Shown: one piece after another, positions 18,642 to 28,125 of the stretch | How the letters are laid out: each line of letters opens with the position of its first letter | Numbering within the stretch: the stretch's first letter is position 1 | DNA from: Pseudothioclava arenosa | Lineage (GTDB): Bacteria; Pseudomonadota; Alphaproteobacteria; Rhodobacterales; Rhodobacteraceae | DNA: 64,000 bases | Assembly (NCBI RefSeq): GCF_002358085.1 | Contig: NZ_NTJD01000002.1 | Location: 248,001-312,000 of the forward strand | Direction of reading: 5' to 3' | Position numbers and translations under genes: made by a program | The notes under the pieces: generated by a model | The model's database searches: none | What the model was told of the DNA's origin: nothing | Seen by the model: the letters and a program-made list of their open reading frames with translations, nothing else

Positions 18642-19400
18642 ATGACAAGACCTGTCGTCGGCATCATCGGCAATCGCGGCCTGATCAACGAGCGTTATCC
18701 CGTCCACGAGGGCGGGCAGATGAACTCGGAGGCGATCTCGAAGGTCGCGGACTGCATCCCGCTGCTGATCCCCGCCGATCCCGAGCTGGTCTCGGTCGAG
18801 GAGCTTTGCGCGACCTGCGACGGCTTTCTGCTGACCGGCGGGCGGCCGAATGTGCATCCCGAGGAATATGGCGAGCCCGAGACCGACAAGCACGGCACGT
18901 TTGACCGTGCGCGCGATGCGATCACCCTGCCGCTGGTGCGGGCCTGCGTCGAAAGCGGGCAGCCGTTTTTCGGCATCTGCCGTGGTTTTCAGGAGGTGAA
19001 CGTGGCGATGGGGGGCACGCTCTACCCCGAGATCCGCGAGCTGCCGGGCCGGATGAACCACCGGATGCCGCCCGAAGGCTCGCTGGAAGAGGCGTTTACC
19101 AACCGCCACATCGTGCATCTGGAGCCGGGCGGCAAGTTTGCCCGGCTTCTGGGCGGGGATGCGGTGGTGACCAATTCGCTGCACGGGCAGGGGATCTGCA
19201 AGCCGGGGCCGCGCATCGTGATCGAGGGCCGCGCCGAGGATGGCACGCCCGAGGCGATCTATGTGCAGGATGCGCCGGGCTTTACGCTTTCGGTGCAATG
19301 GCATCCCGAATGGCAGGCCGATCAGGACCCGGTCTCGCGCCCGCTGTTCGAGGCTTTTGGCGATGCGGTGCGCGCCTGGGCGGCGCGCAAGACAGTCTGA
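18642..19400 (+). CDS. Gamma-glutamyl-gamma-aminobutyrate hydrolase family protein (peptidase C26)
   Basis: A class-I glutamine-amidotransferase-like hydrolase of 252 residues, similar to PuuD, which cleaves the gamma-glutamyl bond of glutamyl-GABA in putrescine breakdown. The nucleophile Cys is in FFGICRGFQE (about residue 112) and the His/Glu of the triad in VQWHPEWQ (about 221). FLLTGGRPNVHPEEYGE near residue 62 is also typical. The ATG at 18642 follows AAAGGAGCCCC. No other polyamine genes adjoin it, so the true substrate is uncertain. A hairpin follows directly. Confidence 0.85.
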   Translation: MTRPVVGIIGNRGLINERYPVHEGGQMNSEAISKVADCIPLLIPADPELVSVEELCATCDGFLLTGGRPNVHPEEYGEPETDKHGTFDRARDAITLPLVRACVESGQPFFGICRGFQEVNVAMGGTLYPEIRELPGRMNHRMPPEGSLEEAFTNRHIVHLEPGGKFARLLGGDAVVTNSLHGQGICKPGPRIVIEGRAEDGTPEAIYVQDAPGFTLSVQWHPEWQADQDPVSRPLFEAFGDAVRAWAARKTV

Positions 19401-19403
19401 CGT

Positions 19404-19448
19404 CGGGGGCAATGCCCCCGGATTTTGCGTATTTTTGCCAAGAAGAAG
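19404..19448. terminator. Terminator hairpin followed by a half copy of the GTATTTT intergenic repeat
   Basis: CGGGGGC-AAT-GCCCCCG (19404-19420) is followed by a T-rich stretch, GATTTTGCGTATTTTT, suiting termination of the plus-strand hydrolase gene. The sequence then continues as GCGTATTTTTGCCAAGAAGAAG, nearly identical to the left arm of the repeat at 2236. Here only one arm is present and it runs up to the stop of the convergent alkylation-repair gene. Confidence 0.65.
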
Positions 19449-19451
19449 CGG

Positions 19452-20306
19452 CTATTTCAGGTATTTGGCGGCTTCCTTGCGGGCGAAGGGCTTGAGCCGC
19501 GCGCCATGCGCGTCGAGCCAGTCGCGCACCCGCGCCGGATCGTGTTTCGAGAGATCCCGCAGCCACCAGCCGATGGCTTTCTGAATGAACCACTCGGGGT
19601 CTTCGGCGAGATCGGCCGCCCATCCCAGCACCTGCTCGCGGGTCGCGAGGTCTTCGGGTTTCGGATGGGTCAGTTTCGTCCAGGGCAGGGTGAAGACAAA
19701 GGCCGCGCGGCGCGTCCAGAGATGCTCGGAACGCGCCCAATCGGCGACGGTTTCGAGCCGCGCGGGATCGGCTTGCAGGCGTTTGCCTCCGGCTTTGGCC
19801 ACGTGATCGGCGATCGCCCAAGCGTCGAATTGCGGCACCCAGCTGACGATCAGCTCCCAGGCCTCGCTATCGGGGCGCAGCCGCGCCTGCGTCAGCAGCT
19901 TGGCAGCGGCGATGCGGGCCTCGTGGATGTCGCTTGCCCACAGATCGCGCGCCAGCGCCACGCGGCCCGGCACATCGAGCCGCTCGCGCCACATGCCCAC
20001 CATGTCGTCGATCGCCGGGACCGGCACGCCCAGATAGCGCCGCTCGGCCTTGTGATAGGTGGCCATCTCGGCGGCCTTCCCGGCATCGGCCCAGCTGTCG
20101 AGCGCATAGAGCGCGTCTTCGAGCGTGGGCGGCGGCCCGAGGTCTTCAGCCACATCCTCGAACTCGTGATAGCTGGAATATTCCGCATCCGAGGCGGCAT
20201 AGGCCACGGCCTCGGCGGCGAGGCGCGCCTCTTCCTCGGGGGGCAAGGCCTCGAAATCCGAGGGTTTCGGGCCGGCCGGGCGCCGTTTGCCGCGTTTCCG
20301 GGCCAT
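19452..20306 (-). CDS. DNA alkylation repair protein (AlkD-like HEAT-repeat family)
   Basis: A 284-residue protein resembling AlkD-type DNA glycosylases, which remove alkylated bases using HEAT-like helical repeats. Repeating two-helix units run from about residue 90 to the end. WARSEHLWTRRAAFVFTLPW and PEWFIQKAIGWWLRDLSKHDP match conserved AlkD segments. The first 60 residues are basic and then acidic, and are probably disordered. The ATG at 20306 overlaps the glmS stop (TGATG), so it is co-translated with glmS. The glycosylase assignment is by family resemblance only. Confidence 0.82.
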   Translation of the reverse strand: MARKRGKRRPAGPKPSDFEALPPEEEARLAAEAVAYAASDAEYSSYHEFEDVAEDLGPPPTLEDALYALDSWADAGKAAEMATYHKAERRYLGVPVPAIDDMVGMWRERLDVPGRVALARDLWASDIHEARIAAAKLLTQARLRPDSEAWELIVSWVPQFDAWAIADHVAKAGGKRLQADPARLETVADWARSEHLWTRRAAFVFTLPWTKLTHPKPEDLATREQVLGWAADLAEDPEWFIQKAIGWWLRDLSKHDPARVRDWLDAHGARLKPFARKEAAKYLK

Positions 20307-22123
20307 CACTCCACCGTCACGGATTTCGCGAGATTGCGCGGCTGGTCGACATCGGTGCCCTTGGCGCAGGCGGTGTGATAGGCGATCAGCTGCGCGGGCA
20401 GGGCGTAGAGGATCGGCGCGAAGGGCTCGGCCACCTCGGGCAGTTTCAGCCGCGCCCAGGTGCCCTGTTCGGCGGCCTGCAGCCCCTTGGCATCCGACAC
20501 CAGCAGCACCTGGCCATGGCGCGCCATCACCTCTTGCATGTTCGAGACGGTCTTGTCGAAGAGCCGGTCGTGCGGTGCAAAGACGATCACCGGAACCGAG
20601 CGTTCGATCAGCGCGATGGGCCCGTGTTTGAGCTCGCCAGAGGCGTAGCCTTCGGCGTGGATGTAGCTGATTTCCTTGAGCTTCAGCGCGCCTTCCAACG
20701 CCAGCGGATAGAGCGGCCCGCGCCCGAGGAACAGCACATCCTGCGCCTCGGCGAGGCTTTCGGCGAGGCGCGCGATATCATCAGAGAGCCCCAGCGCCGT
20801 GTTCATCAGCCCGGGCAGGGCGCGCAGCGCATCGGCATGGGCGGCAAGATCGGCCTCGGACAGAACGCCCCGGTCACGCCCGGCCTTCAACGCCAGCACC
20901 GCCAGCGTCAGCAGCTGGCAGGTGAAAGCCTTGGTCGAGGCCACGCCCACTTCGACGCCCGCATGGATCGGCAGCGCCAGATCCGCCTCGCGCGCCATGG
21001 TCGAGCTGGGCACGTTGATCACGGCCACGGTCTTTTCGACCCGCTCGGCGCAGTAGCGCAGCGCGGCGAGCGTGTCGGCGGTCTCGCCCGACTGGCTGAC
21101 AAAGAGCGCCCAGCTTTTCGCGGGCAGGGGCGGCTCGCGGTAGCGGAACTCCGAGGCCACGTCGATCTCGACAGGCAGCCGTGCGAGGCTCTCGAACCAG
21201 TATTTCGCCACCGCGCAGGCGTAATAGGCGGTGCCGCAGGCCACCAGCGTGAGCCGGTCGAGCCCCGAGAAATCCAGCTCTTCAGGCAGGTTGAGCGAGC
21301 CGTCCGGGCGCAGGTAATGGCGCAGCGCATCGCCCAGAACGGCGGGCTGCTCGGCGATTTCCTTGGCCATGAAATGCTTGTAGCCAGCCTTTTCGACGGT
21401 CACCGCGCCGGTGTCGATCTGCTGGCGGTCGCGATTGGCGCGGCGGCCCTCGGCGTCGAAAATCTCGGCGCCCGCGCGGGTGATGAAGGCATAGTCGCCC
21501 TCGTCGAGATAGGTGATCTGGTCGGTCATCGGCGCCAGCGCGATCGCGTCCGAGCCGACATACATCTCGCCCGCGCCATAGCCGATCGCAAGCGGGCTGC
21601 CACGGCGCGCGGCGACCATCAGATCGGGCTCGCCGTCGAATAGCCACAACAGCGCAAAGGCGCCCTCGAGCTGGCGCAGCGCGGCGACGGCCGCCTCGCG
21701 GGGCGGCAGGCCGCGATCCATGTGAAGCCGCGTCAGCAGCGCGACGGTCTCGGTATCGGTGTCGGTCTCGGGGTGAATGCCCGCCTCGGCCAGCTCGGCG
21801 CGCAGCTCGCGGAAGTTCTCGATGATGCCGTTATGGACCACCGCGACCGGCCCCGAGCGATGCGGATGCGCGTTATGCGTCGTCGCCGCACCATGGGTCG
21901 CCCAGCGGGTGTGACCGATGCCCGACTTGCCCAGAAGCGGTTCATGCACCAACAGGTCCGAGAGGTTCACCAGCTTGCCAACCGCGCGGCGACGATCCAG
22001 CCGCCCGTCGTTCACCGTGGCGATGCCCGCCGAGTCATAGCCGCGATATTCCAGCCGCTTCAGGCTTTCAACGAGCAGCGGCGCGACTTCATGGCTGCCA
22101 AGAACGCCAATGATCCCACACAT
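20306..22123 (-). CDS. glmS: Glutamine--fructose-6-phosphate aminotransferase (isomerizing)
   Basis: GlmS makes glucosamine-6-phosphate from fructose-6-phosphate and glutamine, the entry step to UDP-GlcNAc for peptidoglycan and lipid A. The 605-residue protein begins MCGIIGVLGS, with the N-terminal nucleophile Cys. It has a glutaminase domain (about 1-230) and two SIS sugar-isomerase domains. The C-terminus DQPRNLAKSVTVE is family-typical. The ATG abuts the glmU stop (TAAATG). With glmU it forms the amino-sugar operon. Confidence 0.97.
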   Translation of the reverse strand: MCGIIGVLGSHEVAPLLVESLKRLEYRGYDSAGIATVNDGRLDRRRAVGKLVNLSDLLVHEPLLGKSGIGHTRWATHGAATTHNAHPHRSGPVAVVHNGIIENFRELRAELAEAGIHPETDTDTETVALLTRLHMDRGLPPREAAVAALRQLEGAFALLWLFDGEPDLMVAARRGSPLAIGYGAGEMYVGSDAIALAPMTDQITYLDEGDYAFITRAGAEIFDAEGRRANRDRQQIDTGAVTVEKAGYKHFMAKEIAEQPAVLGDALRHYLRPDGSLNLPEELDFSGLDRLTLVACGTAYYACAVAKYWFESLARLPVEIDVASEFRYREPPLPAKSWALFVSQSGETADTLAALRYCAERVEKTVAVINVPSSTMAREADLALPIHAGVEVGVASTKAFTCQLLTLAVLALKAGRDRGVLSEADLAAHADALRALPGLMNTALGLSDDIARLAESLAEAQDVLFLGRGPLYPLALEGALKLKEISYIHAEGYASGELKHGPIALIERSVPVIVFAPHDRLFDKTVSNMQEVMARHGQVLLVSDAKGLQAAEQGTWARLKLPEVAEPFAPILYALPAQLIAYHTACAKGTDVDQPRNLAKSVTVE

Positions 22124-23470
22124 TTACGAGCCTTTCTTAAGGGCGGCCTTGCGGGCGCGCAGCATCTCGAAGAGTTTCGTGGCCAAGCCCGGCTTGGTCA
22201 CCTGCTTGGCGCGGCCAAGGGCCACGGCGCCGGGCGGCACGTCTTCGGTGATGGTCGAGCCCGAGCCCGTCATCGCGCCCGCGCCCACCGTGACCGGCGC
22301 CACCAGCATCGTGTCGGACCCGATGAAGGCATTCGCGCCAATCGTGGTGCGATGCTTGAACACGCCGTCATAATTGCAGGTGATCGTGCCCGCGCCGATA
22401 TTCGTGCCTTCGCCGACCTCGGCATCGCCCAGATAGGTCAGGTGGCCGACCTTCACGCCTTCGCCGAGGATCGCATTCTTCACCTCGACGAAATTGCCGA
22501 TATGGACCTCTTCGGCCAGTTCCGCGCCGGGGCGCAGCCGGGCAAACGGGCCCACCGTTGCCCCGCGCGAGATATGGCAGCCCTCAAGATGGCAGAAGGC
22601 CTCGATCTGCGCGCCGCTTTCCACCGTCACGCCGGGGCCAAAGACCACATGCGGGCCCAGCACCACGTCGCGCCCCAGATAGGTGTCGAGCGCGAACCAG
22701 ACCGTGCCCGGATCGACCATCGTCACGCCGTTTTCCAGCGCCTCATCGCGCATCCGGGCCTGGAACAGCGCCTCGGCGCGGGCCAGCTCGGCGCGGGTGT
22801 TGATGCCGAGCGTCTCGGCCTCGGGGCAGGTGGCGACCTCGGCCGAAAGGCCCCGCGCGCGTGCGGCGGCCACGATGTCGGTCAGGTAATATTCGCCCGC
22901 CGCATTGTCATTGCCGAGCCCCGCGACAAGCTCGGACAGAAGGCCTGCGTCGCAGGCAATAACGCCGGAATTGCAGAGGGTTATCGCGCGTTCTTGATCC
23001 GTTGCATCCTTGAATTCGACGATCCGCTCCAGCGCCTCGCCCTCGGCGATCAGGCGCCCGTAGCGGCCCGGATCGGTGGCCTCGAAGCCCAGCACCGTGA
23101 CATCGGCAGAGGATGCCGCCAGCGCCTCGAGCGTCTCGGGGCGGATGAAGGGCGTGTCGCCGTAAAGCACCAGCACGCGGCCTTCGAACCCGGCGAGCGC
23201 GGGCAGCGCCTGCGCCACCGCATGGCCGGTGCCGAGCTGTTCGGTTTGCAGCACGATCTGCGCCTCGGGATCGGCCTTGGCGACGGCCTTCGTCACCGCT
23301 TCGGCGCCATGGCCCGCGACCACGATCACGCGCTCGGGCTCCAGCCCGCGCCCCGCCGCCAGCGCATGCGCAAACAGCGGCGCGCCGCCCAGGCGGTGCA
23401 GCACTTTCGGCAGGTCGGAATTCATGCGGGTGCCTTGCCCCGCCGCCAAAACAATCAGCGCAATCGCCAT
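22124..23470 (-). CDS. glmU: Bifunctional UDP-GlcNAc pyrophosphorylase/glucosamine-1-phosphate acetyltransferase
   Basis: GlmU acetylates glucosamine-1-phosphate and transfers UMP to give UDP-GlcNAc. The 448-residue product has the nucleotidyltransferase loop LAAGQGTRMNSDLPKVLH at residues 8-25 and a C-terminal left-handed beta-helix of hexapeptide repeats from about residue 250. I chose the ATG at 23470 because the longer frame upstream reads into the divergent gph gene. The first enzyme of this operon, glmS, follows directly. phosphoglucosamine mutase (glmM) is not in the window. Confidence 0.97.
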   Translation of the reverse strand: MAIALIVLAAGQGTRMNSDLPKVLHRLGGAPLFAHALAAGRGLEPERVIVVAGHGAEAVTKAVAKADPEAQIVLQTEQLGTGHAVAQALPALAGFEGRVLVLYGDTPFIRPETLEALAASSADVTVLGFEATDPGRYGRLIAEGEALERIVEFKDATDQERAITLCNSGVIACDAGLLSELVAGLGNDNAAGEYYLTDIVAAARARGLSAEVATCPEAETLGINTRAELARAEALFQARMRDEALENGVTMVDPGTVWFALDTYLGRDVVLGPHVVFGPGVTVESGAQIEAFCHLEGCHISRGATVGPFARLRPGAELAEEVHIGNFVEVKNAILGEGVKVGHLTYLGDAEVGEGTNIGAGTITCNYDGVFKHRTTIGANAFIGSDTMLVAPVTVGAGAMTGSGSTITEDVPPGAVALGRAKQVTKPGLATKLFEMLRARKAALKKGS

Positions 23471-23590
23471 GAGGGTGCCTTTTCTTCTGCTCGCTCCCGT
23501 TTTACCCATACCATATCTGGCCGCAAGGGCGCTGCGTTCACGCTGTCTTTCGTGCCCGTAACATAGGGCTGCAAAAGGGGCAGGGTGGCA

Positions 23591-24256
23591 ATGCGCACGG
23601 TGGTTTTCGATCTGGACGGCACGCTGGCCGATACTTCGGCCGACCTGATTGCTGCGGCGAATGCCTGTTTTGCCGCGCGGGGGCTGGGGGCGCCGCTGGA
23701 CCCGGTCGCGGATGCGCTGATCGCGTTTCATGGCGGGCGCGCGATGCTGAAGGCTGGGTACGAGCGTCTGGCCGACCCGCAGGCCGAGGCAATGATCGAG
23801 GCGGATTACCCGCGCCTTCTGACCCATTACGCCGAGAATATCTGTGTGGAAACGGTGCTCTATCCGGGTGCCGCCGAGGCGGTCGAGGCGCTGCGCGGGG
23901 CGGGTATCGCCACCGCGATCTGCACCAACAAGCCCGAGGGTCTCGCGCGCGATCTGGTGGCGCGGCTGGGCATTGCGGATCTGTTCGGCGCGCTGATCGG
24001 GGCGGATACCTTGCCCACGCGCAAGCCCGACCCCGCCCCCTATCGCGCCGCGGTTGCGGCGGTGGCGGGGCAGGTCGCGGCGTCGTGCCTGATCGGTGAC
24101 ACCGAGACCGACCGCAAGACCGCCGCCGCCGTCGGCGTGCCCTCGGTTCTGGTGACCTTCGGCCCTGAAGGCCGCGCGATCGAGCGGCTCGCGCCCGAGG
24201 CGCTGCTGGACCGTTACGCCGATCTGCCGGGTCTGGCCGTGCGGCTTCTGGGCTAG
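23591..24256 (+). CDS. gph: Phosphoglycolate phosphatase (HAD family)
   Basis: A HAD-superfamily phosphatase of 221 residues with nucleophile motif FDLDGTLADTS (residues 6-16), motif II ICTNKPEG near residue 114, and the acidic motif GDTETDRKTA near residue 171. Closest in form to Gph, which hydrolyses 2-phosphoglycolate produced by RubisCO oxygenation or DNA repair. HAD phosphatases are hard to tell apart. The ATG at 23591 suits the GGGGCAGGG ribosome-binding region better than an in-frame GTG two codons earlier. It is divergent from glmU and ends 1 base from the convergent creA stop. Confidence 0.8.
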   Translation: MRTVVFDLDGTLADTSADLIAAANACFAARGLGAPLDPVADALIAFHGGRAMLKAGYERLADPQAEAMIEADYPRLLTHYAENICVETVLYPGAAEAVEALRGAGIATAICTNKPEGLARDLVARLGIADLFGALIGADTLPTRKPDPAPYRAAVAAVAGQVAASCLIGDTETDRKTAAAVGVPSVLVTFGPEGRAIERLAPEALLDRYADLPGLAVRLLG

Positions 24257-24257
24257 G

Positions 24258-24725
24258 TTACTGGCCCTTGGCCCCGGAGCCGTAAAGCGGCACCGTCGAG
24301 ATCGACATCTTGGCCGAGCCCTCGGTCACCTCCGTCGCGTGTGTTAGGTAGATCAGGCTCTGATGCGCCTCGTCCCAGATCCGCGTGACCTTGAGCTTTT
24401 TGAACACCAGCGAGCGGCTTTCGGAAAACACGTTTTCGCCTTTGGCTCCGCGCTCAATATCGCCGATGGTGATCGGGCCAGTCTGGCGGCAGGCGATCGA
24501 GGCGTTGGACGGGTCTTCGAACCAGTTGCCCTGCGTGAGCCGGTCGAACAGCGAGCGGTCGAAATAGGCGATGTGGCAGGTGACGCCCTCGACCTTCGGG
24601 TCTTCGATCGCCTCGATCAGGATGTCATTGCCGACCCAGTCGACGCCGACCTTGCCGACAGGCTCGGCCTGGGCCGCACCGGCCAGCACCGCGAGGGAGA
24701 GGGCGAGGGGAAGAATACGGGTCAT
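24258..24725 (-). CDS. creA: CreA family periplasmic protein
   Basis: A 155-residue exported protein with a signal peptide (MTRILPLALSLAVLAGAAQA). The mature sequence KVGVDWVGNDILIEAIEDP and VEGVTCHIAYFDR are hallmarks of the CreA family, whose function is unknown despite wide conservation. Two cysteines (in VTCHIAY and SIACRQTG) may form a disulfide. The ATG at 24725 has a ribosome-binding site of the form GGAGG. It is convergent with gph with almost no gap, so no terminator separates them. Confidence 0.88.
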   Translation of the reverse strand: MTRILPLALSLAVLAGAAQAEPVGKVGVDWVGNDILIEAIEDPKVEGVTCHIAYFDRSLFDRLTQGNWFEDPSNASIACRQTGPITIGDIERGAKGENVFSESRSLVFKKLKVTRIWDEAHQSLIYLTHATEVTEGSAKMSISTVPLYGSGAKGQ

Positions 24726-24825
24726 TGGAACCTCCTGAGGGGACTGGCCCCAAGATGGGGATGCGGCGGGCGCGCGCCAAGACGTTACGTGACGCTTGAC
24801 GCGACTCGCTTTTCCCGGCAAGAAA

Positions 24826-24839
24826 TGAACAAGCGTTCA
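24826..24839 (+). promoter_or_regulatory. Candidate operator TGAAC-N4-GTTCA upstream of the leucine catabolic operon
   Basis: TGAAC-AAGC-GTTCA is a perfect inverted repeat 38 bases before the isovaleryl-CoA dehydrogenase start. It lies downstream of a TTGACG -35-like box at 24796. The position suits repression by a TetR- or MerR-type regulator, as is common for branched-chain amino acid and fatty acid catabolism. The regulator is not in the window. Confidence 0.45.
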
Positions 24840-24877
24840 ATAAAGCCCGCGGGACGGAGGCGGGCGAAGGAGGAAAG

Positions 24878-26038
24878 ATGTTCAGCGGTTCGATGAATTA
24901 CGACCTCGGCGAGGATGTGAATGCGCTGCGCGAGATGGTGCAAGGCTGGGCGCGCGACCGCATTGCCCCGATCGCCGCGAAAACCGATCTCGACAATGAA
25001 TTCCCCAACGAGCTTTGGGCCGAGATGGGCGAGCTGGGCCTTCTGGGCATCACCGTCGCCGAGGAATACGGCGGCTCGGCCATGGGGTATCTGGCGCATG
25101 TGGTCGCGACCGAAGAGATCGCGCGGGCCTCGGCCTCGATCGCGCTCTCTTACGGGGCGCATTCGAACCTCTGCGTGAACCAGCTCAAGATCAACGCGAA
25201 CGAGGCGCAGAAGCGCAAATACCTGCCGGACCTCGTGTCGGGCGCGAAAATCGGCGCGCTGGCGATGTCGGAATCGGGCGCGGGCTCGGATGTGGTCGGC
25301 ATGAAGCTGCGCGCCGAGAAGAAAGACGGCTACTATGTCCTGAACGGCCATAAATACTGGATCACCAACGGCCCCGACGCCGACACGCTGGTGGTTTACG
25401 CGAAAACCGACCCCGAGGCGGGCTCGAAAGGCATCACCGCCTTCATCATCGAAAAAGGCTTCAAGGGCTTCTCGACCTCGCAGCATTTCGACAAGCTCGG
25501 CATGCGCGGCTCGAACACGGCGCAACTGTTCTTCGACAATTGCGAAGTGCCCGAGGAGAACGTGCTGGGCACCGAAGGCAAGGGCGTGCGCGTGCTGATG
25601 TCGGGGCTCGATTACGAACGCGTGGTGCTCTCGGGCATCGGCACCGGCATCATGATGGCCTGTCTGGACGAAGTCGTGCCCTATTCCAAGGAACGCCACC
25701 AGTTCGGCCAGCCGATCGGGAATTTCCAGCTGATGCAGGCCAAGATCGCCGACATGTATGTCGCGACCAACACCGCGCGCGCCTATACCTACGAGGTCGC
25801 CAAGGCCTGCGATCGCGGGCAGGTGACGCGGCAGGATGCGGCCGCGACCGTGCTTTACGCCTCCGAGCAGGCGATGGTGCAGGCGCATCAGGCGGTGCAG
25901 GCGCTGGGTGGCGCGGGCTTCCTGAGCGACTCGGTCGTCTCGCGGCTGTTCCGCGATGCCAAGCTGATGGAGATCGGCGCCGGCACCTCGGAAATCCGCC
26001 GCATGCTGATCGGCCGCGAAATCATGGACAAGGCCTGA
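24878..26038 (+). CDS. ivd: Isovaleryl-CoA dehydrogenase
   Basis: An FAD-dependent acyl-CoA dehydrogenase of 386 residues that oxidises isovaleryl-CoA to 3-methylcrotonyl-CoA in leucine breakdown, passing electrons to ETF. The isovaleryl-specific position of the catalytic Glu is recognisable in GLDYERVVL near residue 247, and MSESGAGSDV near residue 130 binds FAD. The downstream carboxylase and HMG-CoA lyase genes support this substrate. A GGAGGAAAG ribosome-binding site precedes the ATG. The stop overlaps the next start (TGATG). Confidence 0.95.
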   Translation: MFSGSMNYDLGEDVNALREMVQGWARDRIAPIAAKTDLDNEFPNELWAEMGELGLLGITVAEEYGGSAMGYLAHVVATEEIARASASIALSYGAHSNLCVNQLKINANEAQKRKYLPDLVSGAKIGALAMSESGAGSDVVGMKLRAEKKDGYYVLNGHKYWITNGPDADTLVVYAKTDPEAGSKGITAFIIEKGFKGFSTSQHFDKLGMRGSNTAQLFFDNCEVPEENVLGTEGKGVRVLMSGLDYERVVLSGIGTGIMMACLDEVVPYSKERHQFGQPIGNFQLMQAKIADMYVATNTARAYTYEVAKACDRGQVTRQDAAATVLYASEQAMVQAHQAVQALGGAGFLSDSVVSRLFRDAKLMEIGAGTSEIRRMLIGREIMDKA

Positions 26039-26520
26039 TGCGCGCGCTGCTGGCCGCCTTGGTCCTGCTCGGACCTGTGGCCGCCACGGCGCAGGATCTG
26101 CCGGCCGGGGTCCTCGCGGGGATCGAGACCACGGTGCGGTCCTGCTTTGCCGAGGTCGGCCCGGGCGAGGTTGCGCATGACTGTATCGGGGCGGGCGCCA
26201 AGGCCTGCTTCGAGATGCCCGAGGGGATGACGACCATCGGCATCACCCAATGTCTCGGCGTCGAGAGGGCCGTCTGGGAAGACCTGATGAATGCCGAATA
26301 CAAGGCGCTTGGCGTGCAGATGAGCGTGCGGAGCGAAGCGCTTAACGACAAGCTGCTTGAGGCGCAGCGCGCCTGGATCGCCTTTCGCGATGCCGACTGC
26401 GCATTCGACTATGCCCGTTGGGGCGATGGCTCGATCAGCCAGATCTCCGGCGCCAGTTGCCTGTTGGAAATGACTGCCGCGCGGGCGATCGAGCTGCGTG
26501 ACAAGAAGGACGGATCATGA
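26038..26520 (+). CDS. Lysozyme inhibitor LprI-like (DUF1311) secreted protein
   Basis: A 160-residue protein with an N-terminal signal peptide ([19 protein letters not shown]) and the DUF1311/LprI pattern at the C-terminus: [19 protein letters not shown], then a [13 protein letters not shown] tail. Several cysteines suggest disulfides in the periplasm. LprI members inhibit lysozyme in some bacteria, but most are uncharacterised. The gene overlaps ivd upstream (TGATG) and the carboxylase gene downstream (ATGA), so it is fully embedded in the leucine operon, where its role is unclear. Confidence 0.75.
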   Translation: MRALLAALVLLGPVAATAQDLPAGVLAGIETTVRSCFAEVGPGEVAHDCIGAGAKACFEMPEGMTTIGITQCLGVERAVWEDLMNAEYKALGVQMSVRSEALNDKLLEAQRAWIAFRDADCAFDYARWGDGSISQISGASCLLEMTAARAIELRDKKDGS

Positions 26521-28121
26521 AACTCACATCTTCAGCTCTGCCCTCGTCCGAGGGTTTCCGGGCCAACCGCGCCGCGCATCTGGCGATGCTTGAGACCGTG
26601 CGCGCAGCGGCCGATATGGCGGCGGCAGGCGGCGGGGCCGCGGCGCTCGAACGTCACCTGTCGCGCGGCAAGATGGCCCCGCGCGAACGTGTCGCCGGGC
26701 TCCTGGACCCGGGCTCGCCCTTCCTCGAAATCGGCGCGACGGCGGCGCATGACATGTATGACAATGCCGCGCCCTGCGCCGGTGTCGTGGCCGGGATCGG
26801 CCGCGTGCACGGGCAAGAGGTCATGGTGGTCTGCAACGACGCCACCGTGAAAGGCGGCACCTATTACCCGATGACGGTGAAAAAGCACCTCCGCGCGCAG
26901 GAAATCGCCGAGGAATGCCATCTGCCCTGCGTCTATCTGGTCGATAGCGGCGGCGCCAACCTGCCGAACCAGGACGAGGTTTTCCCCGACCGCGACCATT
27001 TCGGCCGCATCTTCTACAATCAGGCGCGGATGTCGGCCAAAGGCATCCCGCAGATCGCGGTGGTGATGGGGTCCTGCACGGCGGGCGGCGCCTATGTGCC
27101 GGCGATGTCGGATGTGACGATCATCGTGAAGGAACAGGGCACGATCTTTCTGGCCGGCCCGCCGCTGGTGAAGGCCGCGACCGGCGAGGTCGTCTCGGCC
27201 GAAGACCTCGGCGGAGGCGACGTGCATACGCGGCTTTCGGGCGTGGCCGATTATCTGGCCGAAGATGACGCCCATGCGCTGGCCCTTGCGCGCCGCGCCG
27301 TCAGCCACCTGAACCGCGCCAAGCCCGCGACGGTGCAATGGCAGACGCCCGAAGACCCGGCCTATGATCCCGATGAGCTGTTCGGCGTCGTGCCCGCCGA
27401 CCTGCGCACACCCTACGACATCCGCGAGGTGATCGCCCGCACCGTCGACGGCTCGCGCTTCGACGAGTTCAAGCCGCGCTTCGGCGAAACCATCGTCACC
27501 GGCTTCGCCCATGTCATGGGTTGCCCGGTCGGGATCGTCGCCAACAACGGCGTGCTGTTCTCCGAGGCCGCGCAAAAAGCCGCGCATTTCATCGAATTGT
27601 GCTCGCAGCGCGGGATCCCGCTGGTGTTCCTGCAAAACATCACCGGCTTCATGGTCGGGCGCAAATACGAGAACGAAGGCATCGCGCGCCATGGCGCCAA
27701 GATGGTGACGGCGGTGGCCACCACCAATGTGCCGAAAATCACCATGCTGGTGGGCGGCTCGTTCGGCGCGGGCAACTACGGCATGGCCGGGCGCGCCTAC
27801 AGCCCGAATTTCCTCTGGACCTGGCCGAACTCGCGGATTTCGGTGATGGGCGGCGAACAGGCGGCGGGCGTGCTCGCCACGGTGCGCCGCGACGGGATCG
27901 AACGCAAGGGCGGCAGCTGGTCACCCGAGGAAGAGGCCGAGTTCAAGCGCCCCACGATCGAGATGTTCGAGCGCCAGAGCCACCCGCTCTATGCCTCGGC
28001 GCGGCTCTGGGACGATGGCATCATCGACCCGCGCAAGACCCGCGAAACCCTCGCGCTGAGCCTGTCCGCCAGCCTCTGCGCACCGATCGAACCGACGCGC
28101 TTCGGCGTGTTCCGGATGTAA
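26517..28121 (+). CDS. liuB: 3-methylcrotonyl-CoA carboxylase, carboxyltransferase (beta) subunit
   Basis: This subunit transfers CO2 from carboxybiotin to 3-methylcrotonyl-CoA to form 3-methylglutaconyl-CoA. The 534-residue product has the two crotonase-like halves of acyl-CoA carboxylases, including [13 protein letters not shown] near residue 187 and [18 protein letters not shown] near residue 412. Its neighbours (isovaleryl-CoA dehydrogenase, HMG-CoA lyase) decide the substrate over propionyl- or acetyl-CoA. The start overlaps the LprI-like stop (ATGA). Confidence 0.93.
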   Translation: MKLTSSALPSSEGFRANRAAHLAMLETVRAAADMAAAGGGAAALERHLSRGKMAPRERVAGLLDPGSPFLEIGATAAHDMYDNAAPCAGVVAGIGRVHGQEVMVVCNDATVKGGTYYPMTVKKHLRAQEIAEECHLPCVYLVDSGGANLPNQDEVFPDRDHFGRIFYNQARMSAKGIPQIAVVMGSCTAGGAYVPAMSDVTIIVKEQGTIFLAGPPLVKAATGEVVSAEDLGGGDVHTRLSGVADYLAEDDAHALALARRAVSHLNRAKPATVQWQTPEDPAYDPDELFGVVPADLRTPYDIREVIARTVDGSRFDEFKPRFGETIVTGFAHVMGCPVGIVANNGVLFSEAAQKAAHFIELCSQRGIPLVFLQNITGFMVGRKYENEGIARHGAKMVTAVATTNVPKITMLVGGSFGAGNYGMAGRAYSPNFLWTWPNSRISVMGGEQAAGVLATVRRDGIERKGGSWSPEEEAEFKRPTIEMFERQSHPLYASARLWDDGIIDPRKTRETLALSLSASLCAPIEPTRFGVFRM

Positions 28122-28125
28122 TAGC

